Assembly: GCA_022826245.1 (NCBI GenBank)
Contig: JAJDVG010000010.1
Span: 1 to 64,000 of the forward strand
Source: Gammaproteobacteria bacterium
Lineage (GTDB): Bacteria; Pseudomonadota; Gammaproteobacteria; Steroidobacterales; Rariloculaceae
DNA length: 64,000 nucleotides
Reading direction: 5' to 3'
Below are positions 41,857 through 54,250 of the stretch, in pieces. How positions within the stretch are numbered: position 1 is the stretch's first letter; each line of letters begins with the position of its first letter. The position numbers and the translations under genes were made by a program. The notes under the pieces are model-generated. The model ran no database searches and was not told the origin of the DNA. It saw only the letters and a program-made list of their open reading frames with translations.

Positions 41857-42555
41857 GTGACATCGCGCAAGCTGGTCGCCATCGTCGAGGATGAGACAGC
41901 GATCCGGGACAACTACGCCGAACGGCTGCGCCGGCAGGGCTATCGCGTGGCCGGCTACTCGACCCGGCGCGAGGCCCTGGCCGGTTTCGCCGCCCGCCTG
42001 CCGGACCTCGTCATCATCGACATCAGCCTCGGCGACGAAGTCGAAGGCGGCTTCGAACTCTGCCGCGAACTCCGGGCCCGTTCGGCACAGTTGCCGATCA
42101 TCTTCCTCACGGCACGCGAGAGCGAGATCGATGTCGTTTCGGGCCTGAGACTCGGCGCGGACGACTACCTGACGAAAACGATCGGCCTCGAGCACCTGCT
42201 CGCACGCGTCGCGGCGCTCTTTCGCCGCACCGACGCGCTGAGTTCGCAGGCTGACGGCGGCGAGCGCATCGAGCGGGGTTCGCTCGCGCTCGACCGCGCA
42301 CGGATGACCGCAACCTGGCGCGGGCGGCCCGTCACGCTCACGGTCACCGAGTTCTGGGTGGTTCACGCGCTCGCCCGACGGCCCGGTCACGTCCGCAACC
42401 GCGAACAGCTCATGGCGGCGGCGAACGTCGTGCTCGACGACAGCACGGTCACGTCGCAGGTCAAGCGCATCAGGGCAAAATTCGCGGCCGTCGACCCGGC
42501 ATTCAACGCGATCGGCACGGTCTACGGGATGGGCTACCGCTGGGAGTCCGATTGA
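41857..42555 (+). CDS. pdsR: Response regulator of the proteobacterial dedicated sortase system (PdsR-type)
   Basis: A 232-residue OmpR-type regulator. The receiver domain has the acidic pair ED near residue 11, the phospho-acceptor Asp55 in LVIIDISLGDEVEGGF, the conserved Thr in IIFLTARESEID and the lysine in YLTKTIGLEHL. The C-terminal winged helix has LTVTEFWVVHALARRPGHV, STVTSQVKRIRAKFA and TVYGMGYRW. The long insertion after the phosphorylation site and the DNYAERLRRQGY start are typical of the PDS regulator subfamily. Its usual kinase partner is encoded about 7 kb downstream on the other strand. No sortase or PdsO-like gene is in the window. Confidence 0.85.
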   Translation: MTSRKLVAIVEDETAIRDNYAERLRRQGYRVAGYSTRREALAGFAARLPDLVIIDISLGDEVEGGFELCRELRARSAQLPIIFLTARESEIDVVSGLRLGADDYLTKTIGLEHLLARVAALFRRTDALSSQADGGERIERGSLALDRARMTATWRGRPVTLTVTEFWVVHALARRPGHVRNREQLMAAANVVLDDSTVTSQVKRIRAKFAAVDPAFNAIGTVYGMGYRWESD

Positions 42556-42844
42556 CGCGGCGTTCCGCCGTTTCTTATAGTTGGCGGTCGGCACGCGTTT
42601 GCTGGGGCCAGGAACTGGGCCGCCGCCGCCCGGGTCCGACCACGGAACGGCGCCGCGCGACAACCCGCCCGAATCCCCCCAGCCACCACTTTGTCTTGAT
42701 ACGTGCGGAGCGAGCGCCGACTCCGCAAGGGGAAGCCATGACTTCACGGGTCGACAGCAAGACCCTGCCCGCGGCCCGAGCCGGGCACGCAGGCCTGTTG
42801 CCGTCCGTTCCCCGCGCCATCCCCTGCCCGCAGGCGGCAAGCCG

Positions 42845-45800
42845 ATGAGCGTCAGGCGCAGTTCCATCCCGCCGGGGGCCAGCGGCCTTTACCGGCCCGA
42901 ATACGAGCACGATAGCTGTGGCGTCGGCTTCGTGGCTCACATCAAGGGCGAACGCAGTCACCGGATCATCCGCGATGCCGATCACCTGCTTTGCCGAATG
43001 GATCACCGCGGCGCCCGCGGCGCCGAGCCCAATACCGGCGATGGCGCAGGCATCCTCACGGCGTTGCCGCACGAGTTCCTGCGCAAGGTGGTCCGCGAGG
43101 ATCTCGGCGCCGAGCTGCCGGCTCCGGGCCGATTTTCCGCCGGCGCCGTCTTTCTGCCGACCGACGAAAACGAGCGCGCCCACTGCAAGGCCGAAGTCGC
43201 ACGGATCTGCGCCTCCGAAGGTCAGCAGCTCGTAGGCTGGCGGGAGGTCCCGGTCAACCCGGAGCGGGCCGATCTCGGCGCTTCGGCAATCGCGGCCGCG
43301 CCGCACATCGAGCAGCTCGTGATCGCGGCCGGCGACGGGCTCGAGGGCGACGCGTTCGAGCGCAAGCTCTACCTGATCCGCAAGCGCGCGAGCCACAGTC
43401 TCAGGGGCGACACGTCGCTCGCTGAGGCCAAGTCCTTCTATATCTGCAGCCTCTCGACGAAGGTGCTCATCTACAAGGGCATGCTGACGCCGAGCCAGTT
43501 GCCCGACTTCTTCGAGGATCTCAACGACCCGGACTACAAGAGCCACCTGGCCATGGTCCACTCGCGGTTCTCGACGAACACCTTTCCGAGCTGGGACCGC
43601 GCCCAGCCCAACCGATTCATGTGCCACAACGGCGAGATCAACACGCTGCGCGGCAACGAGAACTGGATGAAGGCCCGCGAAGGCGTCATGCAGAGCGGGC
43701 TGTTCGGCGGCTCGCTGCGCGATCTGTTCCCGGTCGCCGAGCCCGACTGCTCCGACTCCGGCGTCTTCGACAACGTGCTCGAGTTCCTGCTCATGACCGG
43801 CCGGACGCTGCAGGAATCCGTGATGATGATGATTCCCGAGGCCTGGCAGCGCAACGAGCTCATGTCCGCGACACGGCGCGCGTTCTACGAGTACCAGTCC
43901 TGCATCATGGAACCCTGGGACGGCCCGGCTTCGATCGCCTTTACCGACGGTCACTACATCGGCGCCGTGCTCGACCGCAACGGCCTGCGTCCGAGCCGGT
44001 ACTACCTGACGCACGACGACCGCGTCGTCATGGCGAGCGAGGTCGGCGTCGTGCCGATCGACCCCGCCAACGTCAAGGCCAAGGGCCGACTCGAACCGGG
44101 CCGCATGTTCCTGATCGACTTCGAACAGGGCCGGCTCGTTCCCGACGACGAACTCAAGGACGAATTCGCGCGGCGGCATCCCTATGCACAATGGCTCGAC
44201 GCCCAGCGGCTGACGCTCGACGAGCTCGAAACCGGGGCTGCGCCCCGGCGCTTCGATCGGGACACGCTGCTCCCGCGGATGCAGGCTTTCGGCTTCACGA
44301 CCGAGACCATGCAGTTCATGCTGCAACCGCTGATCGAGGAGCTTCGCGATCCCGTGGGTTCGATGGGCAACGACAGCGCGCTGGCCTGTCTGAGCGACCG
44401 TTCGCGGATGCTCTACGACTACTTCAAGCAGTTGTTCGCGCAGGTCACGAACCCGCCGATCGACTCGATCCGCGAAGAAATCATCATGTCGCTCGAGTGC
44501 TACATCGGCCCCGAGGGCAACCTGCTCGCGCCGAGCGAAGGGCACGCGCACCGTCTGCGTCTGCGCCATCCGATCCTGTCCAACGAGGACCTGGCGGCGA
44601 TCCAGACGATGAACCACCTCGGCTGGCGTTCGAAGACGATCGACATCACCTACGAACGCACGGACGCTCCCGGCAGCCTCGTCGCCGCGCTGCAGCGGAT
44701 CAGCCGCGAAGCCGAACAGGCGATCGACGACGGCTACAGCATCGTGGTGCTCTCCGACCGGCGCATCGGTCCGGACCGCATCCCGCTGAGTTCACTGCTC
44801 GCCTGCGGCGCCGTCCACCACCATCTCGTGCGGCGCGAGAAGCGCACCCGGATCGGCATCGTGCTCGAGAGCGGCGAAGCGCGCGAAGTGCACCACCACT
44901 GCCTGCTGATCGGCTACGGCGCCGATGCCATCAACCCGTATCTCGCGTTCGAGGCCCTCTGGCAGGCGCGCGAAGAAGGCCTGATCCCCGCCGACACGAA
45001 GCTCGTCGAAGCCTATCGGAAGGGCGTCGCCAAAGGGATGCTCAAGGTCATGGCCAAGATGGGAATTTCGACCCTGGCGTCCTACAAGGGCGCGCAGATC
45101 TTCGAAGCGCTCGGCCTCGCCGACGAGGTCATCGAGCTCGCTTTCGCCGGGACGCCGAGCCGCCTGCAGGGCGTGGGTTTCGACGTGCTCGAACGCGAAG
45201 CCGCGCGCCGGCATGCGATCGGTTATCCCGAAGACGAGGACGACCGCACATCGTCGCTGCCGAACCCGGGCGATTTCCACTGGCGCAGCGCCGGCGAGCA
45301 GCATGAATGGGATCCGACGACGATCTTCGCCCTGCAGGTCGCCGCGCGCCGCGACGACGGCAACGCCTATCGCCAGTTTGCCGAACACGCCAACGCCGAA
45401 GCGCGCAACGCCGCAACGCTGCGCGGGCTTCTCGAGTTCGAGCCGGGCGCGGCCGGCGGCCCGATTCCGCTCGACGAGGTCGAACCCGCGAGCGAGATCG
45501 TCAAGCGCTTCTGCACCGGCGCCATGAGCTTCGGCTCGATCTCGGCCGAATCGCATGAAGCGCTCGCGATCGCGATGAACCGCCTGGGCGGCCGGAGCAA
45601 CACCGGCGAAGGCGGCGAGGATCCGGAGCGCTTCGTGCCGCTGCCGAACGGCGACTCCCGGCGCTCGGCGATCAAGCAGGTCGCCTCGGGACGGTTCGGC
45701 GTCACGATCTGGTACCTGACGAACTCCGACGAGTTGCAGATCAAGATGGCGCAGGGCGCCAAGCCCGGCGAGGGCGGGGAACTACCGGGGCGCAAGGTCG

Positions 45801-47479
45801 ACGAGACGATTGCGCGAATCCGCTATTCGACGCCCGGCGTCGGACTGATCAGCCCGCCGCCGCACCACGACATCTATTCGATCGAGGATCTCGCGCAACT
45901 GATCCACGATCTGAAGAACTCCAATCCGTCAGCGCGCGTCAGCGTCAAGCTCGTGTCCGAGATGGGCGTGGGCACGATCGCGGCCGGCGTCGTCAAGGCG
46001 CATGCCGACCACGTGCTCATTTCGGGCGATTCCGGGGGCACCGGCGCGTCGCCGCTGACCAGCATCAAGCACGCGGGGCTGCCCTGGGAACTCGGCATCG
46101 CCGAGACGCACCAGACGCTGGTGCTCAACGACCTTCGCAGCCGCACGATCCTGCAGACCGACGGCGGTCTCAAGACCGGCCGCGACGTCGTCATCGCCGC
46201 GCTGCTCGGCGCGGAGGAAATGGGCTTCTCTACCGCGCCGCTGATCGCGCTCGGTTGCATCATGATGCGCAAGTGCCATCTGAACACCTGTCCCGTGGGC
46301 ATCGCGACCCAGGACCCGGGGCTCAGGAAGAAGTTCGCAGGCCAGCCCGAGCATGTCGTCAACTATCTCTTCATGGTCGCCGAAGAAGCGCGCGAGATCA
46401 TGGCCGAGCTCGGGTTCCGCCGCTTCGTCGACATGATCGGCCGTACCGACGCACTGCGCACGCGCAAGGCCATCGACCACTGGAAGGCCGACGGTCTCGA
46501 TCTCTCGCCGATCCTGGCGCCGGCGGTCAGGCCGCACGACTCGGTCGGCGTCTACTGCACGATGGCGCAGGACCACGGCCTCGACCGCGCGCTCGACAAC
46601 CGCCTGATCGAGCTCGCCGGAGAATCGCTCGCGAGCGGCGCGAAGACGCGCATCGAGTTGCCGATCGTGAACACCAACCGCACGGTGGGCACGACCCTGA
46701 GCCACGAACTCGTCAAGAAACGGGGCGAGCGCGGTCTGCCTGCCGACACGATCCACATCAAGCTCACGGGCTCCGCGGGCCAGAGCTTCGGCGCGTTTCT
46801 CGCCCGCGGCATCACGCTCGAGCTCGAGGGCGACGGCAACGACTATGTCGGCAAGGGTCTCTCCGGCGGCGACCTGATCGTGTATCCGCCGCGCGCGAGC
46901 ACCTTCGTCGCGGCCGACAACGTCCTGATCGGCAACGTGGCGCTCTACGGGGCCACCGGCGGACGCGCGTTCTTCAGCGGCCAGTGCGCGGAACGCTTCT
47001 GCGTGCGCAACAGCGGCGCACAAGCCGTGATCGAGGGCGTGGGTGACCACGCCTGCGAGTACATGACGGGCGGCCGCGCCGTCGTGCTCGGACGCACCGG
47101 ACGCAACTTCGCGGCGGGCATGTCCGGCGGCGTCGCCTACGTGCTCGATGCCGACGGCGATTTCGCTCAGAAGTGCAACATGGAACTGGTGGAACTGGAG
47201 GCGCTCGAAGCCGACGAAGACATCGCCGAGCTTCGGGAACTGATTCGACTGCACCTGAAGTACACCGGATCCGAGGTCGCCGGGCGCGTGCTCGATGACT
47301 GGCCGAACGTGCTCTCGCAGTTCGTCAAGGTCATGCCCACGGACTACAAGCGCGTGCTGGCCGAGCGTGCGCGCGCCGAACAGGAGCGAACGCTCGCCGA
47401 GCGCGTCTGCCATGACGGGGAGCTCGAAGCCGCGGGCCACGAAGAGGCCGCCGGCAGGGTCGCCGCGCTCGGCAGATAG
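42845..47479 (+). CDS. gltB: Glutamate synthase (NADPH) large subunit
   Basis: A 1544-residue enzyme that moves the glutamine amide to 2-oxoglutarate, making glutamate. The N-terminal glutaminase domain has its nucleophile as Cys25 in [18 protein letters not shown] after a short propeptide, with [17 protein letters not shown] and [15 protein letters not shown] downstream. Central and FMN domains follow ([69 protein letters not shown]). The 3Fe-4S cysteines are in [19 protein letters not shown], and the C-terminal beta-helix ends near [10 protein letters not shown]. The start is set by the propeptide; the frame is open upstream. gltD follows 17 bases later. Confidence 0.97.
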   Translation: MSVRRSSIPPGASGLYRPEYEHDSCGVGFVAHIKGERSHRIIRDADHLLCRMDHRGARGAEPNTGDGAGILTALPHEFLRKVVREDLGAELPAPGRFSAGAVFLPTDENERAHCKAEVARICASEGQQLVGWREVPVNPERADLGASAIAAAPHIEQLVIAAGDGLEGDAFERKLYLIRKRASHSLRGDTSLAEAKSFYICSLSTKVLIYKGMLTPSQLPDFFEDLNDPDYKSHLAMVHSRFSTNTFPSWDRAQPNRFMCHNGEINTLRGNENWMKAREGVMQSGLFGGSLRDLFPVAEPDCSDSGVFDNVLEFLLMTGRTLQESVMMMIPEAWQRNELMSATRRAFYEYQSCIMEPWDGPASIAFTDGHYIGAVLDRNGLRPSRYYLTHDDRVVMASEVGVVPIDPANVKAKGRLEPGRMFLIDFEQGRLVPDDELKDEFARRHPYAQWLDAQRLTLDELETGAAPRRFDRDTLLPRMQAFGFTTETMQFMLQPLIEELRDPVGSMGNDSALACLSDRSRMLYDYFKQLFAQVTNPPIDSIREEIIMSLECYIGPEGNLLAPSEGHAHRLRLRHPILSNEDLAAIQTMNHLGWRSKTIDITYERTDAPGSLVAALQRISREAEQAIDDGYSIVVLSDRRIGPDRIPLSSLLACGAVHHHLVRREKRTRIGIVLESGEAREVHHHCLLIGYGADAINPYLAFEALWQAREEGLIPADTKLVEAYRKGVAKGMLKVMAKMGISTLASYKGAQIFEALGLADEVIELAFAGTPSRLQGVGFDVLEREAARRHAIGYPEDEDDRTSSLPNPGDFHWRSAGEQHEWDPTTIFALQVAARRDDGNAYRQFAEHANAEARNAATLRGLLEFEPGAAGGPIPLDEVEPASEIVKRFCTGAMSFGSISAESHEALAIAMNRLGGRSNTGEGGEDPERFVPLPNGDSRRSAIKQVASGRFGVTIWYLTNSDELQIKMAQGAKPGEGGELPGRKVDETIARIRYSTPGVGLISPPPHHDIYSIEDLAQLIHDLKNSNPSARVSVKLVSEMGVGTIAAGVVKAHADHVLISGDSGGTGASPLTSIKHAGLPWELGIAETHQTLVLNDLRSRTILQTDGGLKTGRDVVIAALLGAEEMGFSTAPLIALGCIMMRKCHLNTCPVGIATQDPGLRKKFAGQPEHVVNYLFMVAEEAREIMAELGFRRFVDMIGRTDALRTRKAIDHWKADGLDLSPILAPAVRPHDSVGVYCTMAQDHGLDRALDNRLIELAGESLASGAKTRIELPIVNTNRTVGTTLSHELVKKRGERGLPADTIHIKLTGSAGQSFGAFLARGITLELEGDGNDYVGKGLSGGDLIVYPPRASTFVAADNVLIGNVALYGATGGRAFFSGQCAERFCVRNSGAQAVIEGVGDHACEYMTGGRAVVLGRTGRNFAAGMSGGVAYVLDADGDFAQKCNMELVELEALEADEDIAELRELIRLHLKYTGSEVAGRVLDDWPNVLSQFVKVMPTDYKRVLAERARAEQERTLAERVCHDGELEAAGHEEAAGRVAALGR

Positions 47480-47496
47480 TCGGAGACGCCGCGAGC

Positions 47497-48990
<1,494 letters not shown>

Positions 48991-49006
48991 GGGGAGTCGA
49001 GGGTCC

Positions 49007-49648
49007 GTGAACGCGATGTTCGCCCGCAGGCAGCCTGCCATGGTCAGCGCGGAGCGGGCGCTCGCCGGACGGACGGAACCGCTTGCCGTCGCCGACACCC
49101 ACTTCGTCCTCGGCCGGCCGATCAAGCCGCCGTTCCCTGAGGGACTCGAACGCGCCGTGTTCGGCATGGGCTGTTTCTGGGGCGCCGAACGCGGCTTCTG
49201 GCTCGCCGACGGCGTCTACACGACCGCGGTCGGTTACGCCGGAGGCTACACGCCGAATGCGACCTACGAGGAAGTCTGTTCGGGACTGACCGGCCACGCC
49301 GAGGTCGTGCTCGTCGTCCACGATCCTGAAGTCCTTGGCTACGAAGCGTTACTCGCGATGTTCTGGGAGTCGCACGATCCCACACAAGGCATGCGCCAGG
49401 GCGCGGACATCGGCACGCAGTACCGCTCGGCGATCCATACCGACAACGAATCGCAGCGCAGTCAGGCCGAGGCGAGCCTGGAACGTTACCAGCGCAGGCT
49501 CGGCGAAGCGGGCTACGGCTCGATCACGACCGAGATTCGCGCAGCGCCCGAGTTCTACTACGCCGAGGACTACCACCAGCAATACCTCGCCAGGAACCCG
49601 GCCGGATACTGCGGAATCGGCGGTACGGGCGTGCGCTTTTCCGGGTAA
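49007..49648 (+). CDS. msrA: Peptide methionine sulfoxide reductase MsrA
   Basis: A 213-residue repair enzyme that reduces methionine-S-sulfoxide. Catalytic Cys56 lies in [15 protein letters not shown]; the rest of the signature is [25 protein letters not shown] and [23 protein letters not shown]. The C-terminal [20 protein letters not shown] has the resolving cysteine. The N-terminal extension ([20 protein letters not shown]) is found in Escherichia coli-type MsrA. A GTG is used here; an in-frame ATG three codons on is possible. The 16-base gap to gltD suggests a common transcript. Confidence 0.95.
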   Translation: MNAMFARRQPAMVSAERALAGRTEPLAVADTHFVLGRPIKPPFPEGLERAVFGMGCFWGAERGFWLADGVYTTAVGYAGGYTPNATYEEVCSGLTGHAEVVLVVHDPEVLGYEALLAMFWESHDPTQGMRQGADIGTQYRSAIHTDNESQRSQAEASLERYQRRLGEAGYGSITTEIRAAPEFYYAEDYHQQYLARNPAGYCGIGGTGVRFSG

Positions 49649-49693
49649 GTCGATCCCCGCCACGTGCCGATTGCGTACGCCGCGCCGAGAGCG

Positions 49694-51757
49694 TTATTCG
49701 GAGCAGCGCGGAAACCCGACGCGAAAAACGACTCCGCGATCGTCGGGGAGATTGTCTGCCTCGACTCGCCCGGCGTGGAATTTCGCGATCAGCGCAACGA
49801 CGTACAGTCCAAGCCCGAGGTGCGGCCGTCCATCGCCATGCTTGCGCAGCGATACCAGTGAATCGAACAGTTGTTCGCGCATCGACCCGGGCAGGGTTGA
49901 ACCCTCGTTGCTTACCGAAAGGACAAGCTCCGACGGGGTACCGGCAAGCGCGACCCCGATGCGGCTCCCGGCGGGACTGAAACCGACCGCATTGTCGATG
50001 AGCTTGTCCATGAGTTGCGCAACCAGTTCCGCGGAGCCCGTTACGGTCGCCGCCCCGTCGAAGCTTTTCTCGAAGTCGAAGCTCCGCTCCCGGTACACGT
50101 CCCGGTAGGCCGTGCAGCAGGCCTCGACGACCTGAGCGAGATCGAAGACTTCGGGCGTCGTCTCGGCGATCGCGTGCTCCATCTGCGTGGCCTCGCTCAT
50201 CGCTCCCAGTATTGAATCCAGGCGCCCGGCGCCGTCGCGCAAGCGCCGCAGATAGACCTGTGCGGATTCCTTGCCGACCTCGTGTTCGAGATTGTCGAGC
50301 GAGGTCGAGACGACCGCCAGCGGCGTTCGCAACTCGTGCGACAGCTTGCTCGTCAGCGTCCGCAGATAGTCCGTGTGCTCCCGAAGCCGCCGCAGCAGGT
50401 CGGCGAAGCTGCGCGCCAGGTCGCCAATCTCGTCCCGCGCGCGCCGGCCGGGCACGGCAAGCTGAATCTCGCCCTTCGGGCCGAGCGCCGTTTCGGCCGC
50501 GTTGGCGAGCCGCCGGACGCGTACGGAGAGAAATGTCGCGTAGCCGAGCAGCCCGAGGGCGGCAAGCACGCTCGCGAGCACCGTGAACGTCATGAGCCGC
50601 ATCAGCGCCTGGTTCGTGAGGGTGAGGATCGGATCGCTGGCCTGTTCGAGGAGCACGGCGCCGAGCACGCCGTCCGGCCCGCGAATCGGCGCCGCGGCGG
50701 CGACGATGGCGCTGTCTTCGGGGCCCCTGCGGAACCACGCCGTCGCGGGCTCGCCGCCGAGCGCGGCGCGCAGCGTCGCGTCGCCCAGATGACCGAACGG
50801 TTCCTCGAGCATCGCGTACTGCGGGTCGTCGCGGCGCAGCAGCGCGCGGAAGAATCGCTCGGAGACAGTCGTGGCGGGTGCGCCCACAACGCCATCGCCG
50901 GGCTCCACGCCGCCGGCGTCGGAAAGCACCCAGCCGGCGCGGTTGACGACGCGGAAACGGTCGCCGGCGCGGCTGAACTGAGTCACGAATTCCTGCAGGT
51001 CCGGAAGCTGGTGGATCAAAGGGGATGGGCTGGCTTGCCCGCCTTCCCACGTCGAGTTGAGCTCGACGGAGTAGTCCGCGGAGCCCGCGGGATCGACATC
51101 GATGACCGCGAGTCCGAGCGACGAGCCGATGAGTTCGAGCGGTACGCGGACCTCGACCGTGAAACCGGCGGGCGTAGTGCGCCACGCGCTCAGGATCCGG
51201 TCCTCGAAACTGCCGCTCGGCGCGAAGGCCGGCGGTGCGGTTCGCTGCGCCCGGAACCGTCCGGGCGCTCGGGTCATGAGCAGCAACGAACGCGGCGCAC
51301 CGGCCTCCGGTTCCAGCACAAGCACCAGGCGGTCGCCGTAAGGCGTCTGCCCCGGGGAGCCCTGATAGACGATGTCCGCGTCGCGGACGGCGATAAAGAG
51401 ATATGCGTATCGTCCGTAAACGCCGGCCCGGTACTCCTGCCCGCCCGGCAGGGATCGCACCGTCGTGTCGCCGGGACCCCAATCGTTCGGAAAACCGTCG
51501 ACCGTAAGTTCGCGGCGCAGCGGCTCCGCGTAGATCGTCGCCGCGACGTCGGCATGATCGTCCGCGCGTTCGCCGACGGGACGAATCAGCGCGGGTTCGC
51601 CGTCGAGTGCAGCGGCAACGGTGCCGGCGCTTGCGAGCAGCGACGCCTCCAGACCCCGGCGCAGCGCAGCTTCCATCTCCTGCACGAAGCGCAGCCCCGC
51701 CCAGGGCAATACGAGCGTCAGCAGTCCGAAAGCCAGGAGCTGGGTACGCAGCGACAT
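49694..51757 (-). CDS. pdsS: Histidine kinase of the proteobacterial dedicated sortase system (PdsS-type)
   Basis: A 687-residue sensor kinase. An N-terminal helix (LLAFGLLTLVLPWAGLRFV) and a second one (FTVLASVLAALGLLGYATFL) frame a large periplasmic domain. That domain has a carbohydrate-binding-module-9-like part (TVDGFPNDWGPGD, YRAGVYGRYAYLFIAVRDAD), a feature of this kinase subfamily. A HAMP region (RVRRLANAAETALG) leads to the H-box LSHELRTPLAVVSTSLDNLE, N-box LIDNAVGFSPAGS and the G-box HLGLGLYVVALIAKFH. It should phosphorylate the PdsR-type regulator upstream of gltB. The kinase is separated from it by gltBD and msrA and transcribed towards msrA. Confidence 0.84.
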   Translation of the reverse strand: MSLRTQLLAFGLLTLVLPWAGLRFVQEMEAALRRGLEASLLASAGTVAAALDGEPALIRPVGERADDHADVAATIYAEPLRRELTVDGFPNDWGPGDTTVRSLPGGQEYRAGVYGRYAYLFIAVRDADIVYQGSPGQTPYGDRLVLVLEPEAGAPRSLLLMTRAPGRFRAQRTAPPAFAPSGSFEDRILSAWRTTPAGFTVEVRVPLELIGSSLGLAVIDVDPAGSADYSVELNSTWEGGQASPSPLIHQLPDLQEFVTQFSRAGDRFRVVNRAGWVLSDAGGVEPGDGVVGAPATTVSERFFRALLRRDDPQYAMLEEPFGHLGDATLRAALGGEPATAWFRRGPEDSAIVAAAAPIRGPDGVLGAVLLEQASDPILTLTNQALMRLMTFTVLASVLAALGLLGYATFLSVRVRRLANAAETALGPKGEIQLAVPGRRARDEIGDLARSFADLLRRLREHTDYLRTLTSKLSHELRTPLAVVSTSLDNLEHEVGKESAQVYLRRLRDGAGRLDSILGAMSEATQMEHAIAETTPEVFDLAQVVEACCTAYRDVYRERSFDFEKSFDGAATVTGSAELVAQLMDKLIDNAVGFSPAGSRIGVALAGTPSELVLSVSNEGSTLPGSMREQLFDSLVSLRKHGDGRPHLGLGLYVVALIAKFHAGRVEADNLPDDRGVVFRVGFPRCSE

Positions 51758-51898
51758 TGCCTGGCGGGTCCGCGCCTAGCAGCCCGTGGCAGAAGGCAAA
51801 TTTTGCATCATCCCGGGATTCCGAATTCCTCTATCGCGAAGTCCATTGTATTGTGAGCCGCTTTGATCAAGAACTCGGGCGAGACCCGGAGGATGCTC

Positions 51899-53191
51899 AT
51901 GCGTAACCAGACGGCGCGCCGCGTCGCGATCGTCGGAGCGGTCAGGATACCTTTCTGCCGCGCCTACACGAGCTATCGCACGTGCTCGAACAGGGAGATG
52001 ATGACGGCGGCGCTCGGCGGTCTCGTCGAGCGGTTCGATCTGCAGGGCGAGCGCATCGGCGACGTGTCGCTCGGCGCGGTCATCAAGCATCCGCGCGACT
52101 TCAATCTCGCGCGCGAATCGACGCTGTCTTCGGGGCTTGCCGCGGAAACGCCGGCCTTCGACATTCAACGGGCCTGCGGGACGAGCCTGTCCGCTGCTTC
52201 GGCCATAGCGAGCAAGATCGCCGTCGGCATGATCGACTCCGGCATCGCCGGCGGCACCGACAGCATCAGCGACGTGCCGGTCGTCTATCCCGATGCCTAT
52301 CGCCGTCTGCTGTTCGCAAGCGCGGGCGGAAAGACGCTCGGGCAGCGGCTCAAGCCCTGGCTCGGATTGCGGCCGCGTCACTTCAAGCCACAGTTTCCGA
52401 TCGTCGTGGAACCGCGGACCGGCCTGTCGATGGGCCAAAGCATGGAGATCACGGCCAGGCAGTGGCACATCTCGCGCGAAGCGCAGGACGCACTTGCTCT
52501 CGCGAGCCACAAGAACGCCGAGCGCGCGTATCGCGACGGTTTCTTCGACGATCTCGTCATCGAGTTCAACGGCGCGCGCCAGGACAACAACATTCGCGGC
52601 GACACGAGCATCGAGAAGCTCGCCGGGCTCAGGCCCGTCTTCGACAGAAGCGGTTCCGGAACGCTGACAGCCGGCAACAGCACGCCCCTGACCGACGGCG
52701 CATCGGTCGTCCTCATGGGTTCCGAGCAATGGGCAGCCGAGCGCGGCCTGCCGGTGCTCGCCTACATGACGTACGCGAAGGCAGCCGCCGTCAATTACGT
52801 CGACGACGAAGGCCTGCTCATGGCGCCGGCGTACGCCGTGTCGGAGATGCTCGAACAGGCCGACCTCGCCCTGCAGGACTTCGATTTCTACGAGATTCAC
52901 GAAGCGTTCGCGGCACAGACGCTCGCTACGCTCGCCGCGTGGGAATCTCCGGAATTCTGCCGCGAGCGGCTCGGGCGCAGCGAACCGATGGGCTCGATCG
53001 ACCGTTCGAGGCTCAACGTCAAGGGCGGGAGCGTCGCGGTCGGGCATCCCTTCGCCGCGACGGGTACCCGTCTGCTCGGCACCCTTGCCAAGCTGCTGCA
53101 CGAGCGCGGCTCCGGCCGCGGCCTGGTCACGGCCTGCACGGCCGGAGGCATGGGCGTGACCGCGATCCTTGAAGCTGCCGACTCCGACTGA
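51899..53191 (+). CDS. Acetyl-CoA C-acyltransferase (thiolase), FadI-like
   Basis: A 430-residue thiolase. The nucleophilic Cys93 is in QRACGTSLSAASAIA, the second active-site set is FYEIHEAFAAQT, then NVKGGSVAVGHPFAATGTR and the final CTAGGMGVTAI. The N-terminus VAIVGAVRIPFCRAYTSYRTC and the SMGQSMEITARQWHISREAQD region resemble the FadI/trifunctional-type enzymes that cleave 3-ketoacyl-CoA in beta-oxidation, but biosynthetic use cannot be excluded. The ATG follows GGAGG at six bases; two upstream starts are in frame. No fadJ-like partner is adjacent; pdsS is divergent on the left and an AEC transporter converges on the right. Confidence 0.88.
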   Translation: MRNQTARRVAIVGAVRIPFCRAYTSYRTCSNREMMTAALGGLVERFDLQGERIGDVSLGAVIKHPRDFNLARESTLSSGLAAETPAFDIQRACGTSLSAASAIASKIAVGMIDSGIAGGTDSISDVPVVYPDAYRRLLFASAGGKTLGQRLKPWLGLRPRHFKPQFPIVVEPRTGLSMGQSMEITARQWHISREAQDALALASHKNAERAYRDGFFDDLVIEFNGARQDNNIRGDTSIEKLAGLRPVFDRSGSGTLTAGNSTPLTDGASVVLMGSEQWAAERGLPVLAYMTYAKAAAVNYVDDEGLLMAPAYAVSEMLEQADLALQDFDFYEIHEAFAAQTLATLAAWESPEFCRERLGRSEPMGSIDRSRLNVKGGSVAVGHPFAATGTRLLGTLAKLLHERGSGRGLVTACTAGGMGVTAILEAADSD

Positions 53192-53196
53192 GTTTC

Positions 53197-54084
53197 TCAG
53201 GCGGCGATCGCCAGGACGTAACTCACGAGCAGCGGCAGCGTCAGCGCGCTCAGCAACGTCGAGGTGAGCACGATGCTCGCGACATCGTCCGGATCGCGGT
53301 CGTAGCGCGCGGCAAAGAGATAGTTGAAGACCGCGGCCGGCATCGCCCCCTGCAGTATCAGCACGCTTCTGGAAACCCCTTCGAGGCCGAAGATCTCGGC
53401 GACGCCGAGCGCGAGGCCGAAACCGATGACGAGCCGCGTCGCCCCGAGCGACAGCGCCATCGGCAGGCGCTTTGCCCGCAGCCCGGCGAGCGTGTTGCCG
53501 AGCGCGAGCAGCATGAGCGGGATCGTGACGTCGCCGAGCAGCCCGATCGACGCCGCGATCCACTCCGGCAACTGCAGGTCGCCCGCAAACACGACCGTTC
53601 CGATCGCGGCAGCGTAGATCACGGGCGTCGTTGCAAGCGTGCGAATGGGCGAGTCCTGCGACTGCAGCATCGGCGTCAGCATGAACTGCCCGACCGAGGT
53701 CGTCACGAACACCGCAACGCCGAGCGCGAGGCCCGTTTCGCCGAACGCGAACAGGCAAAGCGGCAACCCGATATTGCCGTGATTGCCGATCGCAAGCGCC
53801 GGCAGATAGGAGCGGACCGACAGCCGCGCGATCCTCAGCACGCCCCATGCACACGTGATCGTCAAGACGAACATCGCAATGCCCGCCACCACCATGTTTG
53901 CGACGTCGGCGATCGGCAGCGTGAGCCCCGCGAAGCTGTCGATGATCAGGCAGGGACCGCACACGTTCACGATCAGGCGCGTGACGAATTCACGTTCGAA
54001 CGGAAAGCCGAATCGGCGCCAGCCGAAACCGATTCCGGCGAGCGCAAGCACCGGCAGGAGGATGCCCGAGAGCTGACCGATCAC
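53197..54084 (-). CDS. AEC-family (auxin efflux carrier-like) transporter
   Basis: A 295-residue inner-membrane protein with about ten helices, in two five-helix halves, as in the AEC family of bile-acid/arsenite-like folds. Features: VLALAGIGFGWRRFGFP, ITCAWGVLRIARLS, ALAIGNHGNIGLPLCLFAFGE (the conserved NxGNxGLP crossover motif), VTIPLMLLALGNTLAG and GAMPAAVFNYLFAARYDRD. Members export organic anions or malonate-like compounds, but the substrate here is unknown. The start is GTG. It converges with the thiolase gene, five bases apart, and is divergent from the SDR/sterol-reductase cluster. Confidence 0.9.
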   Translation of the reverse strand: MIGQLSGILLPVLALAGIGFGWRRFGFPFEREFVTRLIVNVCGPCLIIDSFAGLTLPIADVANMVVAGIAMFVLTITCAWGVLRIARLSVRSYLPALAIGNHGNIGLPLCLFAFGETGLALGVAVFVTTSVGQFMLTPMLQSQDSPIRTLATTPVIYAAAIGTVVFAGDLQLPEWIAASIGLLGDVTIPLMLLALGNTLAGLRAKRLPMALSLGATRLVIGFGLALGVAEIFGLEGVSRSVLILQGAMPAAVFNYLFAARYDRDPDDVASIVLTSTLLSALTLPLLVSYVLAIAA

Positions 54085-54250
54085 CTTGCGTCCCGCGCCA
54101 CAGCGGGTGACCTCGACTGAAGCGGCCCGGTGTGAGCCGGCGACGGACGGCGTTCACGCGAGCCTGGAAACGACGGCAACGGGTCGATCATGGCGCGGAG
54201 TATCTCGATTTTTACCCGGTCATGCTATTTTCCGCGATCGTTACGCCGGT

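Noticed and set aside
42575-44617. Long minus-strand frame of about 680 codons opposite gltB
   Set aside because: Low-complexity mirror of the gltB coding region; gltB is certain from its active-site and cluster motifs.
51776-53962. Minus-strand frame over the thiolase and AEC genes
   Set aside because: Composition is that of an antisense shadow and it crosses two well-defined genes.
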